This document shows positions 1 to 9,238 of a stretch of DNA of 64,000 nucleotides, piece by piece (position 1 is the first letter of the stretch; the number at the start of each line of letters is the position of its first letter). The position numbers and the translations under genes are program-made. Origin of the DNA: Alcaligenes faecalis (GTDB taxonomy: Bacteria > Pseudomonadota > Gammaproteobacteria > Burkholderiales > Burkholderiaceae_B); assembly GCF_009497775.1 (NCBI RefSeq), contig NZ_CP031012.1, positions 682,001 to 746,000 on the forward strand, in the 5' to 3' direction. The notes below the pieces were generated by a model. The model was not told the DNA's origin. It was given only the letters and a program-made list of their open reading frames with translations, and did not search any database.

Positions 1-915
1 CCCGGCGGTATTGGCCGCGGAGGCCAGCATGGCTACCTGACTGGGGGCGCTGACAACAGCGTGGGCATAGTCGGCAATAACAGCATGGCCGCCTGATGTG
101 GGATGCACGCCATCAGCAAACATATAGTTTTGATCGGCTCCCGGAGCCACCAGATCGGCGGGTGTACACAGGCGAGAGGACACACTGCCACAAGCCGCTG
201 TATTGACGTTGCTGAAACCGTAGGCTTGCGGGTCCGCAGCCACTTCGTGCAAAAGCGCCGAGACATTCAAGGGAATGATATTGGCGGAGCTGGAACTTAG
301 CTGCTGGGTGAACGCCTGGTTGTAGCTGTCACTGAGCAGGGTGGCGATACCTGCGCTGATCGGTGAGCCGGAGAATTCCGGCGTCATGCCCAGATCAGGG
401 ATATTGGGGACCAGAATGTAGCGCGCGCCTGCTTGCGATAGCGTGTTGATCAAGGCGGCTTGATTACCGACGGAGTCCGCCACGATCTGGGACATATTGA
501 ACGGATCTTGTACGGCGGCAAACAAGTCATTTGCGCCACCCCAGACGGTGTATAGGGCCTGCCCGTCCAGGCGCCCATTGTGCATGGCCAACAGTTGAGC
601 GGTCTGTGTCGTCATGGCGGGCAAAGGCGGGTTGGTAGGGCCGGGAGGGCTGCTGGGGTCCAGCAGTTCATCGACAGCCACGCGGGCACCACCGACAGCA
701 TAGTTGCTGCCGCCCTGGCTGCTAGGGGCCGCGTCGGTGCCCAGTTTTTGAGCCAGTACTTGGGACCAGACCTGGCCAGGATTGGTGGTAAAGCGCGAGC
801 CGAACTGACCACTGTCAGTCAGGCTGTCACCGATAAAGTAGGTGTTGGAGAAGGCTTGGGCCTGTGTCCCGGCATGCAAGGCCATCAAGGCCAAGGCAAG
901 GCAAGTTTTTTTCAT
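1..915 (-). CDS. GDSL-family esterase/lipase, secreted, probably autotransporter passenger (partial)
   Basis: Reading frame open from an ATG at 915 to the window edge (305 codons, no stop), so the C-terminus is missing. Residues 1-20 form a signal peptide (MKKTCLALALMALHAGTQAQA-like, cleavage near AQA-FSN). The block-I motif FIGDSLTDSG at about 28-37 carries the catalytic Ser of the GDSL/SGNH family, GGAND (about 127) is block III with its Asn, and DGVHPTSGGH (about 268) holds the Asp-x-x-His pair. Family knowledge: this order and size fit EstA-like esterases, whose C-terminal third is a beta-barrel autotransporter; here that part would lie outside the window, so the autotransporter call is inference. 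It faces away from cynT and has its own upstream region. Confidence 0.85.
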   Translation of the reverse strand, partial: MKKTCLALALMALHAGTQAQAFSNTYFIGDSLTDSGQFGSRFTTNPGQVWSQVLAQKLGTDAAPSSQGGSNYAVGGARVAVDELLDPSSPPGPTNPPLPAMTTQTAQLLAMHNGRLDGQALYTVWGGANDLFAAVQDPFNMSQIVADSVGNQAALINTLSQAGARYILVPNIPDLGMTPEFSGSPISAGIATLLSDSYNQAFTQQLSSSSANIIPLNVSALLHEVAADPQAYGFSNVNTAACGSVSSRLCTPADLVAPGADQNYMFADGVHPTSGGHAVIADYAHAVVSAPSQVAMLASAANTAG

Positions 916-1131
916 TGGTCAGCCATTAAAAAAAGATTCCCCGAGCCGCAGGGTCTGAACAGCGCTGTGTTTTTTATGTCGTGATGTTCAAGGTGAACGC
1001 GCGACCCGGATGGAGTAGAAGGATGAAACGATCATCGGATCAGGACCATCATAGTGAGGAGGCGTTTATTCCTGACACAGGCAGGCACAGGTTTTTGCAG
1101 CTGGGATAAACGCTGGCGGACAGCCATAAAA

Positions 1132-1159
1132 AAAACGCCATGCAAAAGCATGGCGTTTT
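1132..1159 (-). terminator. Rho-independent terminator after cynT
   Basis: A perfect 12-bp stem (aaaacgccatgc / gcatggcgtttt) with a 4-nt loop lies 21 bp past the cynT stop. On the minus strand it is followed by a run of T. It closes cynT transcription, so no cyanase gene is co-transcribed downstream. The remaining 916-1131 stretch shows no gene. Confidence 0.85.
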
Positions 1160-1179
1160 CTATTCAAACCTGGGAGGGC

Positions 1180-1830
1180 TTAGCCGCGTACCAAGGGGGC
1201 GACACACACATTCGGGTTGTCTGCCAAGGGCACAAACTTCATGCTGCCACCGTCATAAGCGTCGATGGTGCCCGACTCAATGTCGTAGACCCAGCCATGC
1301 AGGGTCAGGCGGCCTTCGGACATGGCCAGACGCACGGAAGGGTGAGTCTGGATGTTGGCCAACTGGGCCACCACGTTTTCACGCACCATGGAAGAAATGC
1401 GTTCCTGTTCATTGGCGTGGGTGCGGGCTTCGTTCACCAGGCGGGCCGAGTCGGCGTAGCGCAGCCAGTGATCCACGGCAGGCATGTGATCCAGGCACTG
1501 ACAGGTGGCGATGGCGGTCATGGCGCCACAGTCGGAGTGACCACAGATGACGACATCGGACACGCGCAGGGCGGATACGGCGTATTCCACGGAGGCGGTC
1601 ACACCACCGGGTTCCGGACCGTAGGAGGGAACAATATTGCCAGCATTACGAATCACGAACAGATCGCCGGGTTCACGTTGTGTCACCAGCTCTGGGACCA
1701 GACGGCTATCGGAGCAAGAGATAAACAAAGCGCGGGGGTTTTGTTGTGTGGCCAGATTTTTGAAGAGCTTGGCGCGCTTGGGATAGGCTTCCCGTTGGAA
1801 TTTCAGGAAACCGTCGATAATGTCTTTCAT
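1180..1830 (-). CDS. cynT: Beta-class carbonic anhydrase, CynT type
   Basis: Catalyses CO2 + H2O to bicarbonate in the cytoplasm. The 216-residue product shows the beta-carbonic anhydrase zinc site: Cys39 and Asp41 in SCSDSR, then His98 and Cys101 in GHSDCGAMT. From memory it is very close over its whole length to E. coli CynT, which replaces the bicarbonate used up by cyanase. The start at 1830 is preceded by AAGGA. The gene is divergent from a cynR-like regulator, 108 bp apart, as expected for cyanate control. Unusually there is no cynS beside it: a terminator follows at once. Its role here could therefore be general CO2/bicarbonate supply. Confidence 0.93.
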   Translation of the reverse strand: MKDIIDGFLKFQREAYPKRAKLFKNLATQQNPRALFISCSDSRLVPELVTQREPGDLFVIRNAGNIVPSYGPEPGGVTASVEYAVSALRVSDVVICGHSDCGAMTAIATCQCLDHMPAVDHWLRYADSARLVNEARTHANEQERISSMVRENVVAQLANIQTHPSVRLAMSEGRLTLHGWVYDIESGTIDAYDGGSMKFVPLADNPNVCVAPLVRG

Positions 1831-1882
1831 CCTTGTCCTTGTAGTTCGGCTTGGATAGAAGATTAACTCTTCAGGGTCATAA

Positions 1883-1893
1883 GGTAAAATACC
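1883..1893. promoter_or_regulatory. Possible CynR binding dyad in cynT-cynR intergenic region
   Basis: The short palindrome GGTA-AAA-TACC sits in the 108-bp gap between the divergent cynT and cynR starts, about 46 bp before cynR. LysR-type regulators bind short interrupted dyads (T-N11-A type) in such gaps and usually control both genes. Only the dyad is seen; binding is inference. Confidence 0.3.
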
Positions 1894-1938
1894 GAATTCT
1901 GATGCTTTTCATTGGGTTTACTTATAGAAAGGCCCCTT

Positions 1939-2826
1939 ATGCTTTTGCGCCATCTTAATTACTTTCTGGCGGTTGCCCAGTATCAAAGCTTTACCCGCGC
2001 GGCACGTGCCTTGCACGTGTCTCAACCGGCCTTGTCCCAGCAGGTGCGCCAGCTGGAAGAACATCTGGGCGCACAACTGTTTGATCGCACCGGGCGTCTG
2101 GTGCGTTTGACGGATGCAGGCGAGGTCTATCTGCGTTATGCGCGCCAAGCCTTGCAGGATCTGGAAGAAGGGCGGCGGGCCTTGCATGACGTCAGCGATC
2201 TGAGTCGAGGCTCCTTGCGGGTGGCGGTGGCGCCTACCTTTACGTCTTACCTGATTGGCCCTTTGGTGGAAGCTTTCTACCGACGCTATCCCAATGTGCG
2301 ACTGGTTGTGCAGGAGATGTTGCAGGAGCGTGTGGAAACACAGCTGGTTGAGGACGAGCTGGATATTGGTATCGCGTTTGAAAAACCTACTTCGGCCGCC
2401 GTGGAGTTTCAGCCTTTGTTGGTGGAGACGCTGGCTTTGGTGATGAGCCGCACGCACCCTTTGGCCGAGCGCCGTAGCATTGATAGGGACACGCTGATGC
2501 GTGAATCTCTGGTCTTGCTGACCCCCGAGTTTGCCACGCGCGGACAGATCGAACGCCATTGCCGTCAGCATGATCTGGACTTGAAGGTGTCGATGGAATC
2601 GAACTCGCTTAATGCGGTGATCGAGGTGGTGCGGCGCACGGGTTTGGCGACCTTATTGCCTGCTGCGATTGCCGGCAATAGCGAGTATCTGGTGGCTGTC
2701 AGTCTGGACCCGGCCCCGCCGCAACGGCGGGCCATTTTGATGCAGCGCAAGGGCGCTTATCAATCTGCGGCGATGCGCGCCTTTATTGAGCTGGCGCTGA
2801 AATACGGCGCGGCATCGACGTTTTAA
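1939..2826 (+). CDS. cynR: LysR-family transcriptional regulator, CynR-like
   Basis: A 295-residue LysR-type regulator: winged helix-turn-helix at about 1-60 (FTRAARALHVSQPALSQQVR) and a substrate-binding-like effector domain at about 90-290. From memory it matches E. coli CynR closely, including the TFTSY and ANS/SNSLNAVIE-like segments. CynR senses cyanate and activates the divergent operon. I chose ATG 1939, 9 codons inside the longest frame, because GAAAGG lies 7-12 bp before it and E. coli CynR starts at the equivalent position. Divergent from cynT, convergent with the ureidoglycolate lyase gene. Confidence 0.88.
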   Translation: MLLRHLNYFLAVAQYQSFTRAARALHVSQPALSQQVRQLEEHLGAQLFDRTGRLVRLTDAGEVYLRYARQALQDLEEGRRALHDVSDLSRGSLRVAVAPTFTSYLIGPLVEAFYRRYPNVRLVVQEMLQERVETQLVEDELDIGIAFEKPTSAAVEFQPLLVETLALVMSRTHPLAERRSIDRDTLMRESLVLLTPEFATRGQIERHCRQHDLDLKVSMESNSLNAVIEVVRRTGLATLLPAAIAGNSEYLVAVSLDPAPPQRRAILMQRKGAYQSAAMRAFIELALKYGAASTF

Positions 2827-2871
2827 TACGGGTGTCCGGCAGAGCGATAGTCACGCTTTGCTGTGGGCACT

Positions 2872-3408
2872 TTACAGCGCCACCACCACACTTTGTTCCA
2901 GAGGACGCAACTCGCTTTCCACGGCGGGTTTGCTCTCGTTCAAATGGGCGACCAGATCTACCGTGGTAGAGATGCGCGTCAACATCAAACAGGCCACTTC
3001 ACCCCCGGCAACACGGCTGCTGTGCCAGCAACCGGGACGCATGCACACGCCTTGGCCTTGAGGAATACGAAAAGCTTTCAGTGTGGACAGATCCGGGCCA
3101 CCTTCGGCTTTGCTGTCGGCCACGATATGGATCACTTCACCAGTCAGCGGGATCAGTGCCTGTTGCGTCAGCAGATGGTTTTCCAACGTCGTGATGTTGG
3201 GATCCTGAATCCGGTAATTCACCCACAACACTTCGGTCTGACCGCTTGGACCTGTGTCAAACGCATGTTCATGCCAGAAGTCGGTGGCGGCATTGCTGAA
3301 GGCTGCCGTCGCAGGCGCAGTGGCCAAACCTTTACCCAACATCCAGCCATAAGGGGCAAAAGCCTCGGGGCTAAGGAGCTGGGGAGTCAGGGTGATGGGG
3401 GTGCTCAT
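2872..3408 (-). CDS. allA: Ureidoglycolate lyase family protein
   Basis: A 178-residue cupin-type protein resembling ureidoglycolate lyase (AllA), which splits ureidoglycolate to glyoxylate and urea in purine/allantoin breakdown. Recognisable segments are LSPEAFAPYGWMLG near the N-terminus and MRPGCWHSSR about 127-136, with the conserved His of the double-stranded beta-helix fold. The start at 3408 gives the usual MS-P-I-TLTP N-terminus; a longer frame begins at 3450 and neither start has a strong ribosome site. No other purine-degradation gene is visible nearby, so the substrate assignment rests on family similarity alone. Confidence 0.75.
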   Translation of the reverse strand: MSTPITLTPQLLSPEAFAPYGWMLGKGLATAPATAAFSNAATDFWHEHAFDTGPSGQTEVLWVNYRIQDPNITTLENHLLTQQALIPLTGEVIHIVADSKAEGGPDLSTLKAFRIPQGQGVCMRPGCWHSSRVAGGEVACLMLTRISTTVDLVAHLNESKPAVESELRPLEQSVVVAL

Positions 3409-3516
3409 GGTCTGTTGCTCAAAGAAAGTACTAAGGCAGCATCTTATCAAGAATGCAGCCTCGAACCCGGATTGGCCTAGATCAATAAGCTTGGGTTTCT
3501 CGTGGGTATTGTGGAA

Positions 3517-3562
3517 CTAAGTAAAACATCCCCTGTCTTGAAGAGGGCTCGTCTTTACTTAG
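3517..3562. repeat. Inverted repeat upstream of ccmA
   Basis: Perfect 9-bp arms CTAAGTAAA (3517-3525) and TTTACTTAG (3554-3562), with a second nested dyad cttagc-ga-gctaag at 3558-3571. A third stem, aagccgcc/ggcggctt (3573-3580, 3591-3598), follows before the ccmA ribosome site. All lie in the 222-bp gap between the divergent allA-like gene and ccmA. These may be operator or leader structures; no U-tract follows, so a terminator is unlikely. Confidence 0.4.
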
Positions 3563-3630
3563 CGAGCTAAGCAAGCCGCCTTTTTTCATGGGCGGCTTCG
3601 CTCTGTTTGCTTTCTTGACAAGGGGTTGCT

Positions 3631-4251
3631 GTGCTTCAAGCTGTTTCGCTGACCTGTAGACGGGGCCAGCGTCGTGTGTTCTCCGAGCTGAGCCTAAGGC
3701 TTGAAGCTGGCCAATGCTGTTTGGTCAGTGGGCCCAATGGCAGCGGCAAAACCAGCTTGCTGCGTATCCTGGCCAATATCGCCCAGGCCGATGACGGTCA
3801 GTTGATCTGGCGCGACCGCCCCGTGCAAAGCAACGATAGCGATTACCGCCGACAACTGGTGTATGGCGGGCATGCGCCGGGGCTTAATGGCAGCTTGTCG
3901 GTGCAAGAGAATCTGGACGGCCTGCTCATGCAGGATCGTGTGCCGCTGGAACGGGAGGCCTGTGATCAGGCGCTGCTGGCAGGCGGTTTGCTGGCTTACC
4001 GTCGCGTGCCTGTACGGCAGTTGTCGGCTGGACAACGCCGCCGCGTGTTTCTGGTGCGCCTGTCCCTGAGCAACCGACCCTTGTGGATTCTGGACGAGCA
4101 ACTGACTGCGCTGGATAACGCTGGTCAGAAGTTTCTGGGCGAGCTGATTGCGCAGCATCTGCACAAGCAGGGCGCTGTCATTCTGACCAGCCACCAGACC
4201 TTGCCCTGGGATTTGGAGGTGCAGCATCTGGATCTGGGGCAGGCATGTTGA
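3631..4251 (+). CDS. ccmA: Haem exporter ATP-binding subunit CcmA
   Basis: ATPase of the CcmABC(D) complex, which drives release of holo-CcmE during cytochrome c maturation (System I). The 206-residue product has Walker A GPNGSGKTS (about 34-42), ABC signature LSAGQRRR (about 131) and Walker B WILDEQ. The usual Pro after DE is Gln here, a mild oddity. The start is GTG 3631 with AAGGGG 5-10 bp before it. First gene of a nine-gene ccm operon; it overlaps ccmB by 7 bp. Confidence 0.95.
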   Translation: MLQAVSLTCRRGQRRVFSELSLRLEAGQCCLVSGPNGSGKTSLLRILANIAQADDGQLIWRDRPVQSNDSDYRRQLVYGGHAPGLNGSLSVQENLDGLLMQDRVPLEREACDQALLAGGLLAYRRVPVRQLSAGQRRRVFLVRLSLSNRPLWILDEQLTALDNAGQKFLGELIAQHLHKQGAVILTSHQTLPWDLEVQHLDLGQAC

Positions 4252-4913
4252 GCCTCTTTTTAGCCTTGATGAAGCGCGAGTGGCGCCTGGCGATGCGTCG
4301 TCCCGGCGATGTTCTGATTCCTCTGGTTTTCTTCCTGGTGGTGTGCAGCCTGTTCCCCTTGGGCGTGGGGGCGGATGCGGCTTTGCTGTCCAAGATGGCC
4401 CCCGGCGTGCTGTGGGTGTCGGCCTTGCTGGCCACCATGCTGTCGCTAAGTCGCCTGTTTGAACAGGACGAGCAGGACGGCGCGCTGGAGCAGGTGCTGT
4501 TTTCCCACTTGCCGCTGAGCCTTTGGGTTTTGGGCAAGGTGCTGGCGCATACCTTTTTGACGGGTGTGCCTTTGCTTTTGCTGGCGCCGATTCTGGGGCT
4601 GCAATTCAGTTTGCCTACGTCCAGTCTGGGCGTGCTGATGGTGTCTCTGGCGCTGGGCCTGCCCGTTCTGACCTTGCTGGGTGCGATTGGCGCGGCGTTG
4701 GTGCTGGGTCTGCGCTCAGCCGGGGTCTTGCTGGCTTTATTGATTTTGCCCTTTTACGTTCCCGTGCTGGTCTTCGGGGCGGGGGCGGTGCAAGCGGTTC
4801 AGGCCGGATTGGGGGCGCAAGCGCATCTGTCCGTTCTGGCCGCTTTTTTACTGTTGGCTTTGTTCTTCGCGCCACCTGCTACGGCAGCGGCGTTGCGCCT
4901 TGCTCTTGAGTAA
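4245..4913 (+). CDS. ccmB: Haem exporter membrane subunit CcmB
   Basis: A 222-residue inner-membrane protein with about six hydrophobic segments and the family's conserved N-terminus (KREWRLAMRRPGD) and early SLFPLGVG segment. It forms the permease part of CcmABC. Its first 7 bp overlap ccmA and ccmC starts 5 bp after its stop, so the genes are translationally linked. Length is normal for the family. Confidence 0.95.
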   Translation: MLSLFLALMKREWRLAMRRPGDVLIPLVFFLVVCSLFPLGVGADAALLSKMAPGVLWVSALLATMLSLSRLFEQDEQDGALEQVLFSHLPLSLWVLGKVLAHTFLTGVPLLLLAPILGLQFSLPTSSLGVLMVSLALGLPVLTLLGAIGAALVLGLRSAGVLLALLILPFYVPVLVFGAGAVQAVQAGLGAQAHLSVLAAFLLLALFFAPPATAAALRLALE

Positions 4914-4918
4914 ATTCC

Positions 4919-5650
4919 ATGAACTTTTTGTATCGCTACGCCGCCCCTCAAAACTTTTATGTCCTGGCCGGACGCATCGTGCCTTGGGCCGCCATCCTGG
5001 CATTTCTGCTGTTTCTGGTGGGTGCTTATGTAGGCTTTTTTCTGGCCCCCACTGATGCCCAGCAAGGCGAAGGCTACCGCATCATTTTCCTGCACGTTCC
5101 CGTGTCCTGGATGTCCATGCTGATCTATCTGGCGATGGGCTTCTGGTCCTTGCTCAGCCTGGTGTTCAACAGCCGCACGGCTGCCATGATGGCCGCTGCC
5201 CTGGCTCCTACTGGCGCGATCTGTACGGTGCTGTCGCTGGTCACCGGAGCCTTGTGGGGCAAGCCCATGTGGGGGGCGTGGTGGGTCTGGGATGCCCGTC
5301 TGACTTCCGAATTGTTGCTGCTGTTCTTGTACATGGGTTTCATGGGTTTGCGCGGTGCCATCGACGACCCGCGCCGTGCGGATAAAGCCGCTTCCATCCT
5401 GGCCTTGGTCGGGGTGGTGAATGTGCCCGTTATCTATTTCTCGGTGCAATGGTGGAACACCTTGCATCAGGGGGCTTCGGTATCGCTGACCAGCTCGCCG
5501 TCCATGGCCACCGTCATGCTGACGGGCATGTTGCTGATGAGTCTGGCCATGTGGTGCTACAGCATTGCCATCGCACTGTACCGGGTGCGCAATTTGATTC
5601 TTGAACGTGAGGCGCATACCGCCTGGGTTCGCAACTTGACGGAGGGCTGA
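4919..5650 (+). CDS. ccmC: Haem delivery protein CcmC
   Basis: A 243-residue membrane protein of the haem-handling family. The tryptophan-rich periplasmic motif WGAWWVWD at about 118-125 and flanking histidines (HVPVSWMS, WWNTLHQ) bind haem and pass it to CcmE. About six membrane spans. Starts 5 bp after ccmB and its TGA overlaps the ccmD ATG. Confidence 0.95.
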   Translation: MNFLYRYAAPQNFYVLAGRIVPWAAILAFLLFLVGAYVGFFLAPTDAQQGEGYRIIFLHVPVSWMSMLIYLAMGFWSLLSLVFNSRTAAMMAAALAPTGAICTVLSLVTGALWGKPMWGAWWVWDARLTSELLLLFLYMGFMGLRGAIDDPRRADKAASILALVGVVNVPVIYFSVQWWNTLHQGASVSLTSSPSMATVMLTGMLLMSLAMWCYSIAIALYRVRNLILEREAHTAWVRNLTEG

Positions 5651-5835
5651 TGATGCATTGGTCGAGTGTGGGCGATTTTTTCGCTATGGGCGGCTATGCC
5701 GTGTATGTGTGGGGCTCGGTGCTGGCCTGTACCGTGTTGATGCTGGGCGAAGTGCTCAGCGTCCGGGCAGGGCGGGCACGGGCCTGGCAGCGGGTACGTG
5801 ACGAGCGCGCCCTGGGGGATAGTCGTCATGACTAA
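5650..5835 (+). CDS. ccmD: Small haem exporter protein CcmD
   Basis: A 61-residue protein with one membrane segment (about 14-36) and a basic C-terminal tail, fitting CcmD, which stabilises the CcmABC-CcmE complex. Its conserved GGYAxYVW motif is present ([10 protein letters not shown]). Two ATGs lie in tandem at 5650 and 5653; either may be used. The stop codon overlaps the start of ccmE by 8 bp. Confidence 0.9.
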   Translation: MMHWSSVGDFFAMGGYAVYVWGSVLACTVLMLGEVLSVRAGRARAWQRVRDERALGDSRHD

Positions 5836-6277
5836 GCGACAGAATCGTCTGGCCCTGATTCTGGGCGCTTTGGTGGTGCTGGGTGCAGCAACCGCCCTGA
5901 TCCTGAATGCCTTTCAAAGCAGCCTGGTGTTCTTCTTTACCCCTACCGAAGTCAGCCAGGGGCAAAGCCCTGAAAACCGGACCTTCCGGGTGGGCGGCAT
6001 TGTGCAGATGGACAGCATCCGCCGTGGTGGAGCCCAAGGCATGGCTGTGAACTTTGTGGTGACAGATGGCGCGGCCCAGGTGCCCGTCAGCTATACGGGG
6101 ATTCTGCCGGACCTGTTCCAAGAGGGGAAAGGCGTAGTCGCCCAAGGTCGCTTGAACGAGCAGGGCCAGTTTGTGGCGGAAGAAGTGCTGGCCAAGCACG
6201 ATGAAAACTACATGCCACCCGAGGCCATGCATGCCATGGAGCAGGCCGAGCGCGCGAAACAAGGAGCCAAGCCATGA
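5828..6277 (+). CDS. ccmE: Haem chaperone CcmE
   Basis: A 149-residue periplasmic haem chaperone anchored by one N-terminal membrane helix (about 9-29). It shows the covalent haem site HDENYMPPE near the C-terminus, where the His links to haem and the Tyr is an axial ligand. The ATG at 5828 is chosen over a longer frame because it gives the standard M-T-x-R-Q-x-R-L N-terminus. Its stop overlaps ccmF. Confidence 0.95.
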   Translation: MTKRQNRLALILGALVVLGAATALILNAFQSSLVFFFTPTEVSQGQSPENRTFRVGGIVQMDSIRRGGAQGMAVNFVVTDGAAQVPVSYTGILPDLFQEGKGVVAQGRLNEQGQFVAEEVLAKHDENYMPPEAMHAMEQAERAKQGAKP

Positions 6278-8241
6278 TCCCGGAGCTTGGGCACTTTGCC
6301 CTGATTCTGACTTTTGTGCTGGCGCTGGCTCAAGGCATTGTGTCCTTGTATGGCGCCTGGCGCGGCAATCTGGCCTGGATGGCGTTCGCACGTCCGGCAG
6401 CACGCTGGCAATTCGGTTTGGTGGCCTTCAGCTTGCTGTGTCTGGCCTGGTCCTTTGTCAGCTTTGATTTCTCTGTGGCCTATGTGGCGCAGAACTCCAG
6501 CACCAAACTGCCTTTGTTCTATCGCATTGCCGCAGTGTGGGGCGGGCATGAAGGCTCGCTGCTGCTGTGGATGTTCATGCAAACGGGTTGGGCCTTCGCT
6601 GTCAGCATTTATTCGCGCTCCTTGCCCGAAGCCATGTTGGCCCGTGTGTTGGGTGTCTTGGGCCTGATCACTGCTGGTTTCCTGCTGTTTGTGTTGATCA
6701 GCTCCAACCCCTTTGAACGCATGTTCCCGGTTCCGGCCGAAGGTCTGGATCTGAACACGCTCTTGCAGGATATTGGCCTGATTGTTCACCCACCCTTGCT
6801 GTACATGGGCTATGTGGGCTTCTCGGTGGCCTTTGCCTTTGCGATTGCTGCTTTGCTGGCAGGCCGTCTGGATGCCAGTTGGGCGCGTTGGTCGCGTCCC
6901 TGGACAACTTCGGCCTGGTTGTTTCTGACCCTGGGTATTGCCGTCGGTAGCTGGTGGGCCTATTACGAGCTGGGTTGGGGCGGCTGGTGGTTCTGGGACC
7001 CGGTGGAGAACTCCTCCTTTGTGCCGTGGTTGGCGGGCACGGCCTTGATTCACTCTTTGGCAGTTACGGAAAAACGTGGCAGCTTCAAGAATTGGACCGT
7101 GTTGCTGGCAATCAGCACCTTCTCTCTGTCCATTCTGGGTGCTTTCCTGGTGCGTTCCGGCGTGCTCACTTCAGTACACGCATTTGCTACGGATCCGGCC
7201 CGTGGTGTGTTCATTCTGAGTCTGTTTGCCGTCATTGTTGGCAGCTCGCTGATTCTGTTTGCCTGGCGCGCACCGCGTGTCGGAGCAGGTGGACAGTTTG
7301 CCGTGGTGTCGCGTGAATCCTTGCTGTTGGTCAACAACGTCTTGCTGGTTGTGGTGACGGGTACGGTGTTGTTGGGGACTTTGTATCCCTTGATTATGGA
7401 CACGCTGGGCCTGGGCAAAATCTCCGTGGGGCCACCTTATTTCAACAAGGTGTTTGTGCCTTTGATGATCCCGGCTCTGGTTCTGATTGTGTTTGGTGTC
7501 ATGGCGAATTGGAAGCGTGCCAGCATGATGGATATGGTGCGCCAACTGGCCCTGGTGATTGTGTTCAGCGTCGTGCTGGGAGCAGCCATTCCCTTGTTGT
7601 ACGGCCAGTGGCAGGGCACCGCCGCCTTGGGTGCGGGTCTGGCCATGTGGATTGTGCTGGGCAGCTTGTTTGATGTGGTCAAGCGTGTGCGTGCCACTCG
7701 CTCCGGCGTGTTCTCGCAACCGCGTAGTTGGCTGGGCCAGCATCTGGCCCATATCGGTGTGGCCGTCTTTGTGCTGGGGGTGACCATGGTCAGCCACTAC
7801 GAGACGGAAACCGATGTCTTGTTGCAGCCCGGCCAGACGGCCCAGGTGGGCGCGTATGACGCGCGCTTCCAGGGCGTGCGCATTGTGCCCGGCCCGAACT
7901 ATTCGGCCGAACGCGGCATGGTGGAGCTGTTGCAGGACGGCAAGGTGGTGTCCACTTTGTACCCGGAAAAGCGTACCTATCTGTCCTCGGCCTTGCCCAT
8001 GACGGAATCGGCCATCAACGCCAATGGTTTGCGCCATATTTACGTGGCGCTGGGCGATAACTTTGACCAGGGCGGTTGGAGTGTTCGCCTGTACTACAAG
8101 CCCTTGGTGGACTTCATCTGGCTGGGTTGTTTGTTGATGGCCTTGGGCGGTGCTCTGGCAATCAGTGATCGACGTTATCGCGCCAAGCAAACTCGCGCTG
8201 CCGTGCAAAGCAAAGCTATGAATACGCAGGTGCAGGCATGA
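6274..8241 (+). CDS. ccmF: Cytochrome c haem lyase subunit CcmF
   Basis: A 655-residue, many-span membrane protein, the core of the CcmF-CcmH haem ligation complex. The WWD signature [15 protein letters not shown] lies at about 229-243, followed by conserved His residues ([18 protein letters not shown]). Length is typical. Its ATG overlaps the ccmE stop by 4 bp and its stop overlaps ccmG by 4 bp. Confidence 0.97.
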   Translation: MIPELGHFALILTFVLALAQGIVSLYGAWRGNLAWMAFARPAARWQFGLVAFSLLCLAWSFVSFDFSVAYVAQNSSTKLPLFYRIAAVWGGHEGSLLLWMFMQTGWAFAVSIYSRSLPEAMLARVLGVLGLITAGFLLFVLISSNPFERMFPVPAEGLDLNTLLQDIGLIVHPPLLYMGYVGFSVAFAFAIAALLAGRLDASWARWSRPWTTSAWLFLTLGIAVGSWWAYYELGWGGWWFWDPVENSSFVPWLAGTALIHSLAVTEKRGSFKNWTVLLAISTFSLSILGAFLVRSGVLTSVHAFATDPARGVFILSLFAVIVGSSLILFAWRAPRVGAGGQFAVVSRESLLLVNNVLLVVVTGTVLLGTLYPLIMDTLGLGKISVGPPYFNKVFVPLMIPALVLIVFGVMANWKRASMMDMVRQLALVIVFSVVLGAAIPLLYGQWQGTAALGAGLAMWIVLGSLFDVVKRVRATRSGVFSQPRSWLGQHLAHIGVAVFVLGVTMVSHYETETDVLLQPGQTAQVGAYDARFQGVRIVPGPNYSAERGMVELLQDGKVVSTLYPEKRTYLSSALPMTESAINANGLRHIYVALGDNFDQGGWSVRLYYKPLVDFIWLGCLLMALGGALAISDRRYRAKQTRAAVQSKAMNTQVQA

Positions 8242-8768
8242 ACCGTTTCACTGTCCCTTTGATCGGCTTTGTGCTGCTGCTGGTGTTTCTGGGTGTGGGT
8301 TTGACCTTGAAGCCCAGCGAAGTGCCTTCACCCTTGGTCGACAAACCGGCTCCGGCGTTCAGCCTGCCCCAGTTGCATAATCCCGAAGCCAGTTTTTCGG
8401 GGGAGCAAATGAAGGGGCGTGTCTGGCTGCTGAATGTCTGGGCTTCGTGGTGCTACCCGTGCCTGACTGAACACGCTTTCATCAAAGAGCTATCCACCAA
8501 GCACAAGGTGCCGATTGTGGGTCTGAACTACAAGGACGTCCCCGAGGAAAGCCGCGAGTGGTTGCTGCGCAATGGCAACTCTTACGAAGTCTCCGTCATG
8601 GACAGGGATGGCCGTGTGGGCATTGATTTCGGCGTGTACGGCGTGCCGGAAACCTTTGTGATCGACAAGCAGGGCATGGTGCGCTTCAAGCACATAGGTC
8701 CTGTGTCGCGTGAATCCATGGAGGAAACTTTGTTGCCCTTGATCCGTCGTTTGGAGCAGCAGCCATGA
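8238..8768 (+). CDS. ccmG: Thiol:disulfide oxidoreductase CcmG (DsbE)
   Basis: A 176-residue membrane-anchored thioredoxin-fold protein. One N-terminal helix (about 6-25) and the active site WASWCYPC (about 69-76); the cis-Pro lies in GVPETFVID (about 136). It keeps the CxxCH motif of apocytochrome c reduced for haem attachment. The electron donor is probably the CcdA encoded at the end of this operon. The 4-bp overlaps on both sides show tight coupling. Confidence 0.94.
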   Translation: MNRFTVPLIGFVLLLVFLGVGLTLKPSEVPSPLVDKPAPAFSLPQLHNPEASFSGEQMKGRVWLLNVWASWCYPCLTEHAFIKELSTKHKVPIVGLNYKDVPEESREWLLRNGNSYEVSVMDRDGRVGIDFGVYGVPETFVIDKQGMVRFKHIGPVSRESMEETLLPLIRRLEQQP

Positions 8769-9238
8769 GGATGAGCCAATGGATGGTGGCCTGGATGGCC
8801 AGTCTGTGGTTCCTGATGCCAGCGGCTCAGGCCCAGTCGGGGGCACAGGGTGCCCAGGAATCGGTAATGCTGGAAATTGCGGCCGAGCTGCGTTGTCTGG
8901 TGTGTCAGAACGAATCCATTGCGGCGTCGCGTGCCGAACTGGCCGTGGACTTGCGTCAGCAGATCATGGAGCAGCTGGGGCAGGGGCGCAGTCCCGATCA
9001 GATTCGCACTTATATGGTGGATCGTTATGGCGACTTCATTTTGTATCGCCCGCCGTTTAAATCCACCACCTTGCTGCTCTGGTTCGGGCCAGCTCTGTTA
9101 TTGCTGACGGGTTTTCTGATCTATGCCTTTACCCTGCGTCGTCGACGCCGTGCGGGTGATGAAACGGCCTTGACCGAGGAACAACGTCGTCAAGCCGATG
9201 CTCTCTTGCAGGGCTCTTCTCGGGATGAACAATCGTGA
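8765..9238 (+). CDS. ccmH: Cytochrome c maturation protein CcmH
   Basis: A 157-residue protein with a signal peptide (ends near AQAQS), the redox motif LRCLVCQNESIAAS at about 39-52, and a C-terminal membrane anchor (about 101-121). It handles the apocytochrome thiols together with CcmG. This is the short form, lacking the TPR part, which here is the separate ccmI gene. Starts at ATG 8765 overlapping ccmG; an in-frame ATG at 8771 is an alternative. Confidence 0.94.
   Translation: MRMSQWMVAWMASLWFLMPAAQAQSGAQGAQESVMLEIAAELRCLVCQNESIAASRAELAVDLRQQIMEQLGQGRSPDQIRTYMVDRYGDFILYRPPFKSTTLLLWFGPALLLLTGFLIYAFTLRRRRRAGDETALTEEQRRQADALLQGSSRDEQS

Noticed and set aside
1054..1866. 270-codon plus-strand frame opposite cynT
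   Set aside because: cynT is clearly conserved on the other strand; this frame has no recognisable feature.
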